DNA from: UBA8079 sp965205535
Lineage (GTDB): Bacteria; Pseudomonadota; Alphaproteobacteria; UBA6615
Assembly (NCBI GenBank): GCA_965205535.1
Contig: CBDBHH010000005.1
Coordinates: forward strand, 2,108,001-2,172,000
Reading direction: 5' to 3'
Length of the DNA stretch: 64,000 bases
Below the pieces are notes generated by a model. It was not told the origin of the DNA. It made no database searches and worked only from the letters and a program-made list of their open reading frames with translations. This document shows positions 8,763-17,162 of the stretch, piece after piece; the first letter of the stretch is position 1, and every line of letters begins with the position of its first letter. The position numbers and the translations under genes are program-made.

Positions 8763-9862
8763 AGATCGACGGACAGTCATATCGCACGATCTGGTTGGGC
8801 GCGGACGGGTGGTCGGTGGATATCATCGATCAGACAAAGCTGCCGCACCGCTTTGAAATAGAAAGCCTGCGCTCACTCGATGACGCGGCACACGCGATCC
8901 GCGCGATGCTCGTACGCGGCGCACCTCTGATCGGTGCGACAGCTGCGTATGGAATGGCGCTCGCGATGCGGGGTGACAGTTCGGATGCCGGGCTGGAGCT
9001 TGCCTATGACGTGTTGATGGCGACCCGCCCAACAGCTGTAAACTTGCGCTGGGCGCTCGACGACATGCGGATGCGTCTGCAGCCTGAACCGCAAGATGCC
9101 CGCGTCGCGCTGGCCTATGCGCGCGCCGCAGAGGTCTGTGACGAGGACGTCGCGATCTGTAGTGCTATCGGCGATCACGGGCTGGCGCTTATCCAGGCGG
9201 CCTACGACGCTTCAGCCGGCGACAGACCGGTGAACATTCTGACCCACTGTAATGCGGGCTGGCTCGCGACCGTGGACTGGGGTACGGCGCTGGCGCCAAT
9301 CTATAAGGCACATGATCTTGGCATCCCGGTACATGTGTGGGCCGATGAAACGCGTCCGCGAAATCAGGGTGCGGCGCTGACGGCCTGGGAGCTTGGGCGG
9401 CACGGTGTCCCGCATGCGGTCGTGGCTGACAATGCCGGCGGACATATGATGCAGCATGGTCTGGTGGATATTTGCATCACCGGTACCGACCGCACGGCGG
9501 CGTCGGGCGATGTGTCGAACAAGATCGGCACCTATCTCAAGGCCTTGGCAGCGCATGACAACGGGGTGCCATTTTATGTCGCTCTGCCGTCGCCGACGAT
9601 TGATTGGACGGTCACCGACGGGGTGCGCGATATCCCGATCGAGGAGCGTGACCAGGAAGAGGTAACGCATATTTCCGGGAAGTCAGCTTCGGGCGACATA
9701 GCATCGGTTCAGCTAACGCCGGATGGTACCCCGGCGGCGAATTATGCATTCGACGTAACCCCGGCCCGTCTTGTGACCGGCCTGATAACCGAGCGCGGCG
9801 TCTGCGCCGCCAGTACCGAAGGACTGGCGGCGCTTTTTCCGGAATCCGTGGCTGCGGCCTAG
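8759..9862 (+). CDS. mtnA: S-methyl-5-thioribose-1-phosphate isomerase
   Basis: A 367-residue MtnA, normal length for the family. Visible signatures are RGAPLIGATAAYG, THCNAG (catalytic cysteine), a TRPRNQGA substrate-loop variant, GTDR (catalytic aspartate) and SNKIGTY. It interconverts methylthioribose-1-phosphate and methylthioribulose-1-phosphate in methionine salvage or related 5-deoxypentose shunts. The ATG at 8759 overlaps the tusA TGA, so the two are probably co-translated. An earlier in-frame start would lie inside tusA and is rejected. No other salvage gene is seen in the window. Confidence 0.9.
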   Translation: MKIDGQSYRTIWLGADGWSVDIIDQTKLPHRFEIESLRSLDDAAHAIRAMLVRGAPLIGATAAYGMALAMRGDSSDAGLELAYDVLMATRPTAVNLRWALDDMRMRLQPEPQDARVALAYARAAEVCDEDVAICSAIGDHGLALIQAAYDASAGDRPVNILTHCNAGWLATVDWGTALAPIYKAHDLGIPVHVWADETRPRNQGAALTAWELGRHGVPHAVVADNAGGHMMQHGLVDICITGTDRTAASGDVSNKIGTYLKALAAHDNGVPFYVALPSPTIDWTVTDGVRDIPIEERDQEEVTHISGKSASGDIASVQLTPDGTPAANYAFDVTPARLVTGLITERGVCAASTEGLAALFPESVAAA

Positions 9863-9871
9863 CGCGCGTTC

Positions 9872-10180
9872 CTAGCGAGGCGTGGCGTCACCGCCATCCA
9901 CAATCACCAGCTCGTTCTGGGCGATCCCCGGAACCCGGCGATACTTGGCCGCCTCGACATATTCAGGCGAATTAAAGCAGGCCTCGGCATCGGCGAGTGA
10001 ATCAAACTCGATCACCACGAAGCGCTCATAAGGTGTTTCGCCCTCGAGAACCTTGTTCTCGCCGCCGCGCGCCATCACCCGGCCGTTATACTTTTCCATG
10101 ATCGCAGGTATGTGGTCGGTGTATTTCTTGTACTCGACAGGGTCGTTGATGGTTGAACGTGCAAGCCAGTAGGCGGGCAT
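9872..10180 (-). CDS. DUF1330-family small protein
   Basis: A 102-residue cytoplasmic protein of the DUF1330 dimeric alpha-beta barrel type. The N-terminus PAYWLARSTINDP, the central GGENKVLEGE and the segment ERFVVIEFDSLADAEACFNS are typical. Function is unknown; the fold resembles small monooxygenase-like barrels. It lies convergent to mtnA with a 9-base gap and apparently downstream of the diheme cytochrome gene. Confidence 0.85.
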   Translation of the reverse strand: MPAYWLARSTINDPVEYKKYTDHIPAIMEKYNGRVMARGGENKVLEGETPYERFVVIEFDSLADAEACFNSPEYVEAAKYRRVPGIAQNELVIVDGGDATPR

Positions 10181-10213
10181 GGTTACTCTCCGGTGTCTAG
10201 ATGATGATCAGGT

Positions 10214-11077
10214 TTATCGCGCGTCGGCAATCGGCGGCAAGGATGTCAGATAGGTCGCAATAGCCTGTAAGTCATCTGCCGTCAGTTTGCTCGTACTATC
10301 TTCAATGACATCGGTCATCGCACCGCCGACGAAATCGCCGTCGGGCAGCAGGCCAATTTCCAGCATGGAGACGATATCGTCCTCGCTCCAGTCGCCGATG
10401 CCTCCCGGACCCGGCGTGATATTCGGGACGGCGTCGCCCTCGGGCCCGTTCGCGTTGCCGGCGAGGGGACGGTCGGAATCCACCACACCCAGAATATTGC
10501 GTGGGGTGTGACACTCGCCGCAATGGCCGGGGCCATTGACGATGTAGGCCCCGCGGTTCCAGGCCGCGCTCCGGGTCGGATCCGGCACGAAGGGCTCATC
10601 ATCGAAGAACATCAACTGCCAGCCAATCATGCTGGCGCGGATCCCGAAGGGAAACGGCAGATCGTGTTCCGGCACCGGATTTCGTACAGCCGGGACGGTG
10701 TCCAGATAGGCCTTCAGGTCGAGGATATCCGCCTCGGTCATGCGGGTGTAGGACGTGTAGGGGAATGTCGGATAGTAGTGGCCGCCGTCCGGGGCCACGC
10801 CTTCGCGAAGCGCGCGCACGAAGTCCGCGTCACTCCAGTCGCCGATGCCCGTTTCGGGGTCGGGCGTGATGTTCGGTGTGAAGAAAGAGCCGAAATCGGT
10901 CTTCAGCTCACGCCCGCCGGCCAGAAATGCCCCGCCATCAGGTACCGTGTGGCAGGCGATGCAACCGGCGAGGTTCAGCACGTACTCGCCGCGCGTGGGG
11001 TCGCCCGATTGGGCCGAGGCGGGAAGGGCTGCGAGCAAGGGCAGAAGAACAGTCAGTGTTTTGATCATCGTTTTCAT
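10214..11077 (-). CDS. Periplasmic diheme c-type cytochrome
   Basis: A 287-residue exported protein with a cleavable signal peptide ending near SAQS (residues 21-24). It has two heme-c sites, CIACH at 39-43 and CGECH at 186-190, each heading a mono-heme domain. The segment FGSFFTPNITPDPETGIGDW and its repeat in the second half are characteristic of cytochrome subunits of alcohol/gluconate-type dehydrogenases and of related diheme electron carriers. No dehydrogenase partner is adjacent. It probably carries electrons in the periplasm. It is separated from the upstream cytochrome c' gene by a terminator. Confidence 0.9.
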   Translation of the reverse strand: MKTMIKTLTVLLPLLAALPASAQSGDPTRGEYVLNLAGCIACHTVPDGGAFLAGGRELKTDFGSFFTPNITPDPETGIGDWSDADFVRALREGVAPDGGHYYPTFPYTSYTRMTEADILDLKAYLDTVPAVRNPVPEHDLPFPFGIRASMIGWQLMFFDDEPFVPDPTRSAAWNRGAYIVNGPGHCGECHTPRNILGVVDSDRPLAGNANGPEGDAVPNITPGPGGIGDWSEDDIVSMLEIGLLPDGDFVGGAMTDVIEDSTSKLTADDLQAIATYLTSLPPIADAR

Positions 11078-11095
11078 CCGGCGATCCTAGCAAAA

Positions 11096-11124
11096 AAAAT
11101 CGCCCGACAGAGCCGGGCGATTTT
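11096..11124 (-). terminator. Rho-independent terminator after cytochrome c' gene
   Basis: An 11-base perfect stem (AAAATCGCCCG with CGGGCGATTTT) and 7-base loop, read on the minus strand as a G+C-rich hairpin followed by eight T residues. It lies 25 bases past the cytochrome c' stop and just before the diheme cytochrome start, so the two genes are probably separate transcription units. Confidence 0.9.
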
Positions 11125-11148
11125 CCAGTCAGCTTGTGCTGTCTGTTT

Positions 11149-11616
11149 CTAGACTTTGGGGGCCCGGTAGGCCTTGTGGCAGGCGCCACAGGTTGCGCCG
11201 ATTTTGCCAACGACAGCCTTGGGATCCGAACCGAGCCGGCCGGCTGCTGCGTCTGCAGCAACACCGTCAGCGGCAGCCTTCATGGCATTGGCCTTGGCCG
11301 TGAAATCGTCGAAGTTCGTCCAGATTTCAGCCTTCGAGCGATTCGCACCCGGCTTTCCTCCTTTGAACAGTTCGGGGATCTCGGCTGCGGTCGCGCTGAT
11401 TTTGGCAGCGGCCTTCTGAGCGTCTGCAGCGTTGCCCCCGGCGACAGCGCCGCCGAGCGCCTTCATGGCGCCGCCGAGCGATTTCATCGCGGTGTTGCGA
11501 TCGGCATGATTGTCGGCCGATACATCGATGCTGCTGAACGATGTAAATGCGACGGCCAGTGCCAGGGCGGCACCGGCGATCAGGCCGAGCTTGGAAAGTT
11601 TGCGAACGGTGAACAT
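11149..11616 (-). CDS. Cytochrome c'
   Basis: A 155-residue exported protein with an N-terminal signal segment and a four-helix-bundle composition rich in Ala and Lys. The single heme site CGACHKAYR (C143, C146, H147) is at the extreme C-terminus, which is diagnostic for class II cytochromes c. Such proteins are five-coordinate and bind NO or CO in the periplasm; protection from NO is a known role. It is transcribed alone, with a hairpin terminator downstream and a 234-base upstream region shared with the divergent DUF1223 gene. No obvious operator was seen there. Confidence 0.92.
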   Translation of the reverse strand: MFTVRKLSKLGLIAGAALALAVAFTSFSSIDVSADNHADRNTAMKSLGGAMKALGGAVAGGNAADAQKAAAKISATAAEIPELFKGGKPGANRSKAEIWTNFDDFTAKANAMKAAADGVAADAAAGRLGSDPKAVVGKIGATCGACHKAYRAPKV

Positions 11617-11850
11617 ATATATCTCCCAGTACCCGAAAACGTGACGCCGTTACCCGGCAACAAACCGGAACGACAATGCCACGAGACCGCGTAAGCCACT
11701 GGATTGCCACTGTAAACAGGGGTCGCTCACGCGAATGTGAATGAAACGACACAATCTCGCTAAATCTTATGTGAGCTTTGGAATAAACCCCGGCCGAGGC
11801 TGTTAACGTGCATGTGTGTTTGACACCCTCAACACGGTAGGAGAGACGAT

Positions 11851-12615
11851 ATGAAAGCAATTCGAGTCGCAGTCGGGGGGCTGGTATTGGCCGGCGCAAT
11901 CCACGCGCATGGGCCGGCAATCGCCGCGGATGATCAGCTCACCGTAATCGAATTGTTCACATCGCAAAGTTGCTATTCCTGTCCGCCGGCAGAGGCTTAT
12001 CTCGGCGAATTGTCCGAGGACAAGGCCATCCTCGCGCTCGAATATCATGTCGATTACTGGGACCGCCTGAATTATGGCCGACATGGTCGCTGGAAAGACG
12101 TTTTCTCGACCCCGGAAATGACGGAGCGTCAGCGTTCGTATAACGCGGAAATCCGAAATACCCGCAGCGTGTACACACCGCAGATGGTGATCGACGGACG
12201 CAGTGAAGCCGTCGGTTCGCGCCGCCGGGAGGTGCAAAACCTCATATCCAGTGTGCGCAAGGACGATCAACCGCGCGTGTCGGTCGAGGTTGCGGCCGCC
12301 GCCAACGGCGGCGTGACCGTCTCCATCGGGGATGTGCCCGACAGCAATGCCGATGTCTGGCTGGTCACATTTATCCGGGAGGTCACGACCAAGGTCGCGC
12401 GCGGCGAGAACCACGGCAAGACGCTGACGAACCACAATATCGTTCGTGAGGTTCGCCGGATTGGCGAATGGGACGGGAAAATGACCGCGATCGACGTGAC
12501 GGACCTCGCGCTCGAAGACGGCCAGAGCTGCGCGATCCTGGTACAGGATGGCAAGGTGGGGCCGGTTCTCGGGGCGGCTTACTGTCCGTCAGGTGTCGGC
12601 GGGGTTGCGTCCTAG
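11851..12615 (+). CDS. Secreted DUF1223 thioredoxin-fold protein
   Basis: A 254-residue protein with an N-terminal signal (cleavage near AIAAD) and a thioredoxin-like start, VIELFTSQSCYSCPPAE, with C41 and C44 forming a CxxC motif. This matches DUF1223. The CxxC pair suggests redox or metal binding, but the biochemical role is not established. It is preceded by GGAGAGACG as ribosome binding site. It ends 8 bases from the convergent fcl-type gene. Confidence 0.85.
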   Translation: MKAIRVAVGGLVLAGAIHAHGPAIAADDQLTVIELFTSQSCYSCPPAEAYLGELSEDKAILALEYHVDYWDRLNYGRHGRWKDVFSTPEMTERQRSYNAEIRNTRSVYTPQMVIDGRSEAVGSRRREVQNLISSVRKDDQPRVSVEVAAAANGGVTVSIGDVPDSNADVWLVTFIREVTTKVARGENHGKTLTNHNIVREVRRIGEWDGKMTAIDVTDLALEDGQSCAILVQDGKVGPVLGAAYCPSGVGGVAS

Positions 12616-12623
12616 CAAACCTG

Positions 12624-13589
12624 TCAGCGTGCGAGTTTATCGGCGCTGAGAGTTCGCAGATTGTCCGCGTTTTCCAGGTACCAGGCATAGGTGCGCTCGA
12701 CACCTTCGCGCAGGCTTATTTTCGACTGCCAGCCGAGTTCGGTCAGGCGTGACACGTCGACCAGCTTGCGCGGGGTGCCGTCCGGACGTGAAGTGTCGTA
12801 CTCGAATGAACCGCCATACCCGACCACCTCTGCCACGAGGGTTGCGAAATCGGCGATCGATATATCCTCGCCGGTCCCGATATTGACGAAGGGTTCGTCG
12901 GAATAATTGTTCATCAGATAGACGCAGGCATCCGCCATGTCGTCGGCGAACATGATTTCGCGTTTGGGCGTGCCCGTGCCCCAGATCGTGACCTTCTCGG
13001 CATTCGACAGTTTTGCCTCATGCATCCGACGGATCATTGCCGGGGCCATATGTGAGGTCTCGTAGTCGAAATTGTCGCCGATCCCGAAGAGGTTGGTCGG
13101 CTGGACGCTGATCGCGTCGAACCCGTATTGCCGGCGATAGGCCTGGCACATCTTGATCCCGGCGATCTTGGCGACGGCGTACCACTGGTTGGTTTCCTCC
13201 AGCGGCCCGGTCAGCATGTATTCTTCCTTCATCGGCTGGGGCGCATCACGGGGCATGATGCAGGTTGACCCGAGGAACAGCATTTTTTTGACACCGGCGC
13301 GGTAGGCCGTGTCGATGAGGTTTGTCTGGATCTTCAGGTTGCCGGTGATGAAGTCGGCCGGGTACAGATCGTTTGCGAGGATACCGCCAACGATTGCCGC
13401 GGCGTCCAACACGTAATCCGGGCGTTCGGCGTCGAAAAACTCACGCACGGCGGCCTGTTCGGTCAAGTCGAGTTCAGCACTGGTCCGGGTCACGATGTTG
13501 TCGTGACCTTGCGCCGTCAGTTGTCGGATCAGCGCCTGGCCGACCAGCCCGCGATGTCCCGCGACATATATCTTTGCGTCCTGTTCCAT
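12624..13589 (-). CDS. fcl: GDP-L-fucose synthase (epimerase/reductase)
   Basis: A 321-residue short-chain dehydrogenase/epimerase. The NADP site GHRGLVG is at the N-terminus, the catalytic Ser lies in LGSTCIMPRDAP, and the Tyr-Lys pair is in QWYAVAKIAG. GDP-mannose-4-keto-6-deoxy sugar is converted to GDP-L-fucose for surface polysaccharide. No GDP-mannose dehydratase (gmd) is adjacent, so the partner must lie elsewhere. The gene is 18 bases downstream of the badI-like gene, but a functional link is not apparent. Confidence 0.9.
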   Translation of the reverse strand: MEQDAKIYVAGHRGLVGQALIRQLTAQGHDNIVTRTSAELDLTEQAAVREFFDAERPDYVLDAAAIVGGILANDLYPADFITGNLKIQTNLIDTAYRAGVKKMLFLGSTCIMPRDAPQPMKEEYMLTGPLEETNQWYAVAKIAGIKMCQAYRRQYGFDAISVQPTNLFGIGDNFDYETSHMAPAMIRRMHEAKLSNAEKVTIWGTGTPKREIMFADDMADACVYLMNNYSDEPFVNIGTGEDISIADFATLVAEVVGYGGSFEYDTSRPDGTPRKLVDVSRLTELGWQSKISLREGVERTYAWYLENADNLRTLSADKLAR

Positions 13590-13607
13590 GTTCCCGATCG
13601 CCTGGCG

Positions 13608-14402
13608 TTACTTGACGTACTTTCGGAACTCCGGCTTGCGGCGCTCCTGAAATGCGCGGTCGCCTTCCTTGGATTCCTCGGATGCGTAATACAACTTCAG
13701 GGCCTCGAATCCCATCGCGCCGATTCCCTTGATGTGGTCCGTGTCGGCGTTGAAGGAGCGTTTGGCAATGGACAGAGCGGTCGGACTTCTGTCCATCAGA
13801 TCGGCGCACCAGCGGTCCACCTCCGCGTCCAGGTCCTTGTCCGGGACGACGGCGTTTGCGAGGCCCATCTCGAGCGCCTCGCGGGCGGTGTATTGCCGGC
13901 ACATGTACCAGATTTCGCGCGCCTTCTTTTCGCCGACAACCCGCGCGAGATAGGCGGTGCCATAGCCGGGGTCGACGGAACCCATGGTTGGTCCCACCTG
14001 TCCGAATATCGCGCTTTCGCCGGCGATCGTCATGTCGCATACGGTGGCGATGACATTGCCGCCGCCAATTGCGTAACCGCGAACCTTGGCGATGACCGGC
14101 TTCGGGACGTCGCGGATCAGACCCTGGAACTCCTCGATGGGAATGCCGGTGGTGCCCCGGCGGCTGCCATACCCGTCCGTGGCCTTGTTTTCGACGGACT
14201 GGTCACCACCCGACGAGAAGGCACGATCGCCGGCACCCGTGAGCACGATAACGCCGACCGATTTGTCCCAGCCGGCGTCCTGCAACGCCTCGATCATTTC
14301 CTCGATCGTGTGGCCGCTGAAAGCGTTGAGCTTGTCCGGTCGATTAATCGTGATGGTCGCGATGCCGTCACGGGTTTCATACAGTATGTCGTCAAAGCTC
14401 AT
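13608..14402 (-). CDS. badI: BadI-like 2-ketocyclohexanecarboxyl-CoA hydrolase (crotonase fold)
   Basis: A 264-residue crotonase-superfamily protein. It contains GDRAFSSGGDQS, RDVPKPVIAKVRGYAIGGGN (oxyanion-hole region), FGQVGPTMGSVDPGYGTA and a C-terminal RKPEFRKYVK, all closely matching BadI and, less so, MenB. BadI opens the ring of 2-ketocyclohexanecarboxyl-CoA to pimelyl-CoA in anaerobic benzoate and cyclohexanecarboxylate degradation. The ATG at 14402 follows GGGGAA at good spacing and is preferred over an upstream ATG nine codons earlier. The other bad genes are not nearby, so the physiological substrate is inferred. Confidence 0.75.
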   Translation of the reverse strand: MSFDDILYETRDGIATITINRPDKLNAFSGHTIEEMIEALQDAGWDKSVGVIVLTGAGDRAFSSGGDQSVENKATDGYGSRRGTTGIPIEEFQGLIRDVPKPVIAKVRGYAIGGGNVIATVCDMTIAGESAIFGQVGPTMGSVDPGYGTAYLARVVGEKKAREIWYMCRQYTAREALEMGLANAVVPDKDLDAEVDRWCADLMDRSPTALSIAKRSFNADTDHIKGIGAMGFEALKLYYASEESKEGDRAFQERRKPEFRKYVK

Positions 14403-14491
14403 GGTTGCGTTCCCCTTCGTTGGGCACAATCATAGCCGCAACGGTTGATTTTCGCCCATTTGGTTATAGTTGAGTTGGCGTCGCGCAGCAC

Positions 14492-14905
14492 ATGTCAGGA
14501 GAAATCCAAATGCCACAGAAAGCGAAGAAGCAGTCCGACAAGCGTCCGCCGGTTGCGGTCGGCCATGTCTCGCTGCACGTCAAAGACGTGCCGAAGGCGA
14601 GTGAGTTCATGCAGGTGCTGGGCTTGAGGACGGTGTTCGAAGCGCCGAAGTTTGCCGTTATGGAGTTGCGAGGCGGTACCCATCTGATTCTCAACAAGTC
14701 CCGCCGGAAGATTAATCCGGGCGCCGTTGCACCGGTCGATCTGATGGTGGATGACGTCAAGGCCATGCGCGAGTACTGCAAGAAGCAGAAACTCAAGCCA
14801 TCAAAGATCACATCCGGCTCCGTGCACAGCTCGTTTTATGTGCCTGGTCCTGACGGATGGTCGATCAAGATCACATCCTCTCACACGTCCGGCCGTCCAG
14901 TCTGA
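14492..14905 (+). CDS. VOC (glyoxalase/bleomycin-resistance fold) protein
   Basis: A 137-residue single VOC-domain protein. After a lysine-rich N-terminal tail come the strand VGHVSLHVKDVPKASEFM, then ELRGGTHLILNKS, and the closing YVPGPDGWSIKI. The pattern H..E..H expected for metal binding is partly present. It could be a lyase, a dioxygenase-like enzyme or a resistance protein; the substrate is unknown. It stands alone between the badI-like and racemase-like genes. Confidence 0.75.
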   Translation: MSGEIQMPQKAKKQSDKRPPVAVGHVSLHVKDVPKASEFMQVLGLRTVFEAPKFAVMELRGGTHLILNKSRRKINPGAVAPVDLMVDDVKAMREYCKKQKLKPSKITSGSVHSSFYVPGPDGWSIKITSSHTSGRPV

Positions 14906-15010
14906 CCCGGGTATCGGTGCCTGTGTCACAAGCGTCGTGAACGGAACTGATCTTCTGAAAAAATCCCCGAACCGCTAATTTCCCGACATTCGAGGGAGAG
15001 GAGTGCGGTT

Positions 15011-15733
15011 TTGCCTGATCGTTTCGGACCCCGCGGTGTCGTGGCAGTCGTGATTCCGGTGCAGAATGCGAACATGCAGCCGGAATACGAGCTGATGCGA
15101 GCCGAGGGTATCAGCCATCAGATGTACCGGTTCGATATTTCGGATCACGACAAGGTGCCGGAAGCGGTCCTTCGCGTGGTGCCCGATACGCTGCGGTGCT
15201 GGCCGGATGTGATCATCGGCGGCAATTCGCTCGAGATGCGTGACTGGTCGGATGCGCAGCAAGCCGAATACAGGGACAGGTTTGAAGCACAGGCGAATGG
15301 CGTACCCGTCGTCCTTGCCACCGACGCCACGGTTGCAGCGCTAAAGACAGTTGGCGCCAGACGGGTCGCCATGCTTTCGCCCATGTCCGGGGATCATTCG
15401 AAGGGTGCCAAAAGCTACTACGAGGGGCAGGGCTTCGAGATGCCCTACGACACCTCGCTGATGGTCAAGAAGTCCGAGGACATCATCAACATGACCGCCG
15501 ATGACGCGATTGCCGCGTTCGAGCGTATCGACACGGATGACGTGGATACGCTTCTTCATATCGGCGGTGCGCTGGGGATCGTGTCCCACATTGAGGCGAT
15601 CGAGGCCCGTTTCGGCAAACCGCTCGTCTCCGTCAATGCCGCTACCTACTGGTATGCGCTTCGCAAGATCGGTGTGAACGACCCGATGGCCGGGTTTGGC
15701 CGGCTCGTGATGCACAAAGACGTCGCCAACTAA
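15011..15733 (+). CDS. Asp/Glu racemase/maleate isomerase-like protein, copy 1, no catalytic Cys
   Basis: A 240-residue protein of the maleate-isomerase/arylmalonate-decarboxylase/Asp-Glu-racemase fold. VIPVQNANMQPEYE corresponds to the family's substrate-binding NTTME segment. Where the family has the two catalytic cysteines, this protein reads IGGNSLEM and HIGGALG. Its only cysteine is in RCWPD. It begins with TTG at 15011 after GGGAGAGGAG; the same N-terminal sequence begins the next copy with ATG. It is followed 32 bases later by a paralogue of equal length. Function is unknown. Confidence 0.75.
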   Translation: MPDRFGPRGVVAVVIPVQNANMQPEYELMRAEGISHQMYRFDISDHDKVPEAVLRVVPDTLRCWPDVIIGGNSLEMRDWSDAQQAEYRDRFEAQANGVPVVLATDATVAALKTVGARRVAMLSPMSGDHSKGAKSYYEGQGFEMPYDTSLMVKKSEDIINMTADDAIAAFERIDTDDVDTLLHIGGALGIVSHIEAIEARFGKPLVSVNAATYWYALRKIGVNDPMAGFGRLVMHKDVAN

Positions 15734-15765
15734 TCCATATTCATTTCACATAAAGAGCTACCTCC

Positions 15766-16488
15766 ATGCCTGATCGTTTCGGACCCCGCGGGGTCGTCGC
15801 CGTTCTTATCCCAGTTCAAAATTCCAACATGCAGCCCGAGTACGAGATGATGCGGCCCGAGGGCGTCAGCAATCAGATGTACCGGTTCAACATCACGAGC
15901 CCGGATACGGTTGGTGAGGCCGTGCTGGACGTGGTGCCGCAGACGCTGAAATGCTGGCCGGACATGATCGTCGGCGGCAACTCGCTTGAGATGCGTGACT
16001 GGTCGCTCGAAAAGCAGGAATGGTACACGGGCGAATTTGCCGAGCGGGCCGAGGGCAAGCCGTTTGTGCTGGCTACGGACGCGGTCATCGCGGCGCTCCG
16101 CACGGTCGGTGCGAAGCGTTTCGGGATGATGTCGCCGCTATCGGTCGAGAATTCACAGAGTGCTGTAGACTATTACACGGCGCTCGGCTTCGATGTCGCA
16201 TCGGCAACCGCGCTCCTGGTGGACAAGCCCGAGAATGCGGTGAACGTCCCCATGGAGCGGGTGATTGAGGCCTTCGAAGAGGTGGATGGCCCCGACATCG
16301 ACACGCTGCTGCATGTCGGCGGGTCGCTCGGCATCGTGCCGCTGATCGCCGAACTCGAGGATCGTTTCAAGAAGCCCGTCATCTCGGTCAACCAGGCGAC
16401 CTATTGGTATGCGCTGCGCCGGATGGGCATCACCGACCCTGTTCCCGGGTTCGGTGAGCTCATGCTGAAGTCCGAAATCGTCGAGTAA
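15766..16488 (+). CDS. Asp/Glu racemase/maleate isomerase-like protein, copy 2, no catalytic Cys
   Basis: A 240-residue tandem paralogue of the gene just upstream; the first 12 residues (MPDRFGPRGVVA) are identical. The positions of the usual catalytic cysteines read VGGNSLEM and HVGGSLG, so both are missing, as in copy 1. Conserved features include NQATYWYALRRMG near the C-terminus. The pair may form a heterodimer or act on different substrates by non-cysteine chemistry. It ends within a stem-loop shared with the convergent cupin gene. Confidence 0.75.
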   Translation: MPDRFGPRGVVAVLIPVQNSNMQPEYEMMRPEGVSNQMYRFNITSPDTVGEAVLDVVPQTLKCWPDMIVGGNSLEMRDWSLEKQEWYTGEFAERAEGKPFVLATDAVIAALRTVGAKRFGMMSPLSVENSQSAVDYYTALGFDVASATALLVDKPENAVNVPMERVIEAFEEVDGPDIDTLLHVGGSLGIVPLIAELEDRFKKPVISVNQATYWYALRRMGITDPVPGFGELMLKSEIVE

Positions 16489-16515
16489 CCGGAACTTTGC
16501 CGCCGGGGTTACTCG
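16482..16515. terminator. Bidirectional stem-loop between convergent genes
   Basis: CGAGTAACC (16482-16490) pairs with GGTTACTCG (16507-16515). The arms contain the stop codons of the racemase-like gene (+) and the cupin gene (-). There is no clear T-tract, so it may act as an mRNA 3'-end stabiliser or Rho-assisted stop rather than a classic terminator. Confidence 0.45.
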
Positions 16516-17093
16516 GCGGCGACGCGATCCGCCATGCGGAAGCCGACCTTGTCCATCGCGACGAGCGTGTCTTCACCGAACTTGTCGATAATTTCCTGGC
16601 CGACCTGGGGGTGGAACACGACTTCGTCTTTCACATCGCCCTCGACGTTCTGGATCATCACCAGCAGGCGTGCGGTCTCGTCGGAAATGTTGTTGAAGTC
16701 GCGATAGACACCAGCGGGTACCGAAATGAAATCGAGCGGTCCGAGCTCGATGGAGTTCTCACCATTCTCGCCCCAGGAGATGCGGAACTTTCCGTTCAGG
16801 CAGAAGAAGTTCTCGACCGTGTGGGAGTGGCTGTGCAAGCCGGGATTGTTGCCCGGTGGGCATTCGGCGATCGTGACGGTCAGACCGTCCATGCCCTTGA
16901 CCGGTGCTATCTTGGACCGGCCCTCCCACCCTTCGGGCGACATCAGCGGATAGACAGACTTCGCCGAGACGATCTCGACGGCTTCTGCGGGAATACCCGT
17001 GCCTTCCATGATCGACTGCTTGTAGGGCTTGAGGTCCTTGAACCGGGCGATGCGGTCGGACATGTCCGGGTTGTTGAGATCGACTGTTTTCAT
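16509..17093 (-). CDS. Cupin-domain protein
   Basis: A 194-residue protein with one cupin domain. The metal site is set by GLHSHSHTVENFF (HxH and E) and, after the strand KFRISWGENGE, by VPAGVYRDFNNIS. The first 60 or so residues are a preceding domain with LKPYKQSIMEGTGIP. Cupins of this size act as dioxygenases, isomerases or binding proteins. Nothing identifies the substrate. It lies within the catabolic gene region, convergent to the racemase-like pair. Confidence 0.75.
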   Translation of the reverse strand: MKTVDLNNPDMSDRIARFKDLKPYKQSIMEGTGIPAEAVEIVSAKSVYPLMSPEGWEGRSKIAPVKGMDGLTVTIAECPPGNNPGLHSHSHTVENFFCLNGKFRISWGENGENSIELGPLDFISVPAGVYRDFNNISDETARLLVMIQNVEGDVKDEVVFHPQVGQEIIDKFGEDTLVAMDKVGFRMADRVAAE

Positions 17094-17162
17094 TGTGCTT
17101 CTCCGTCCCCTTGTTGCCGAAACTCTAGCCCAACCAGGGAAGATTGCGAAGCTGCCTGCGTA

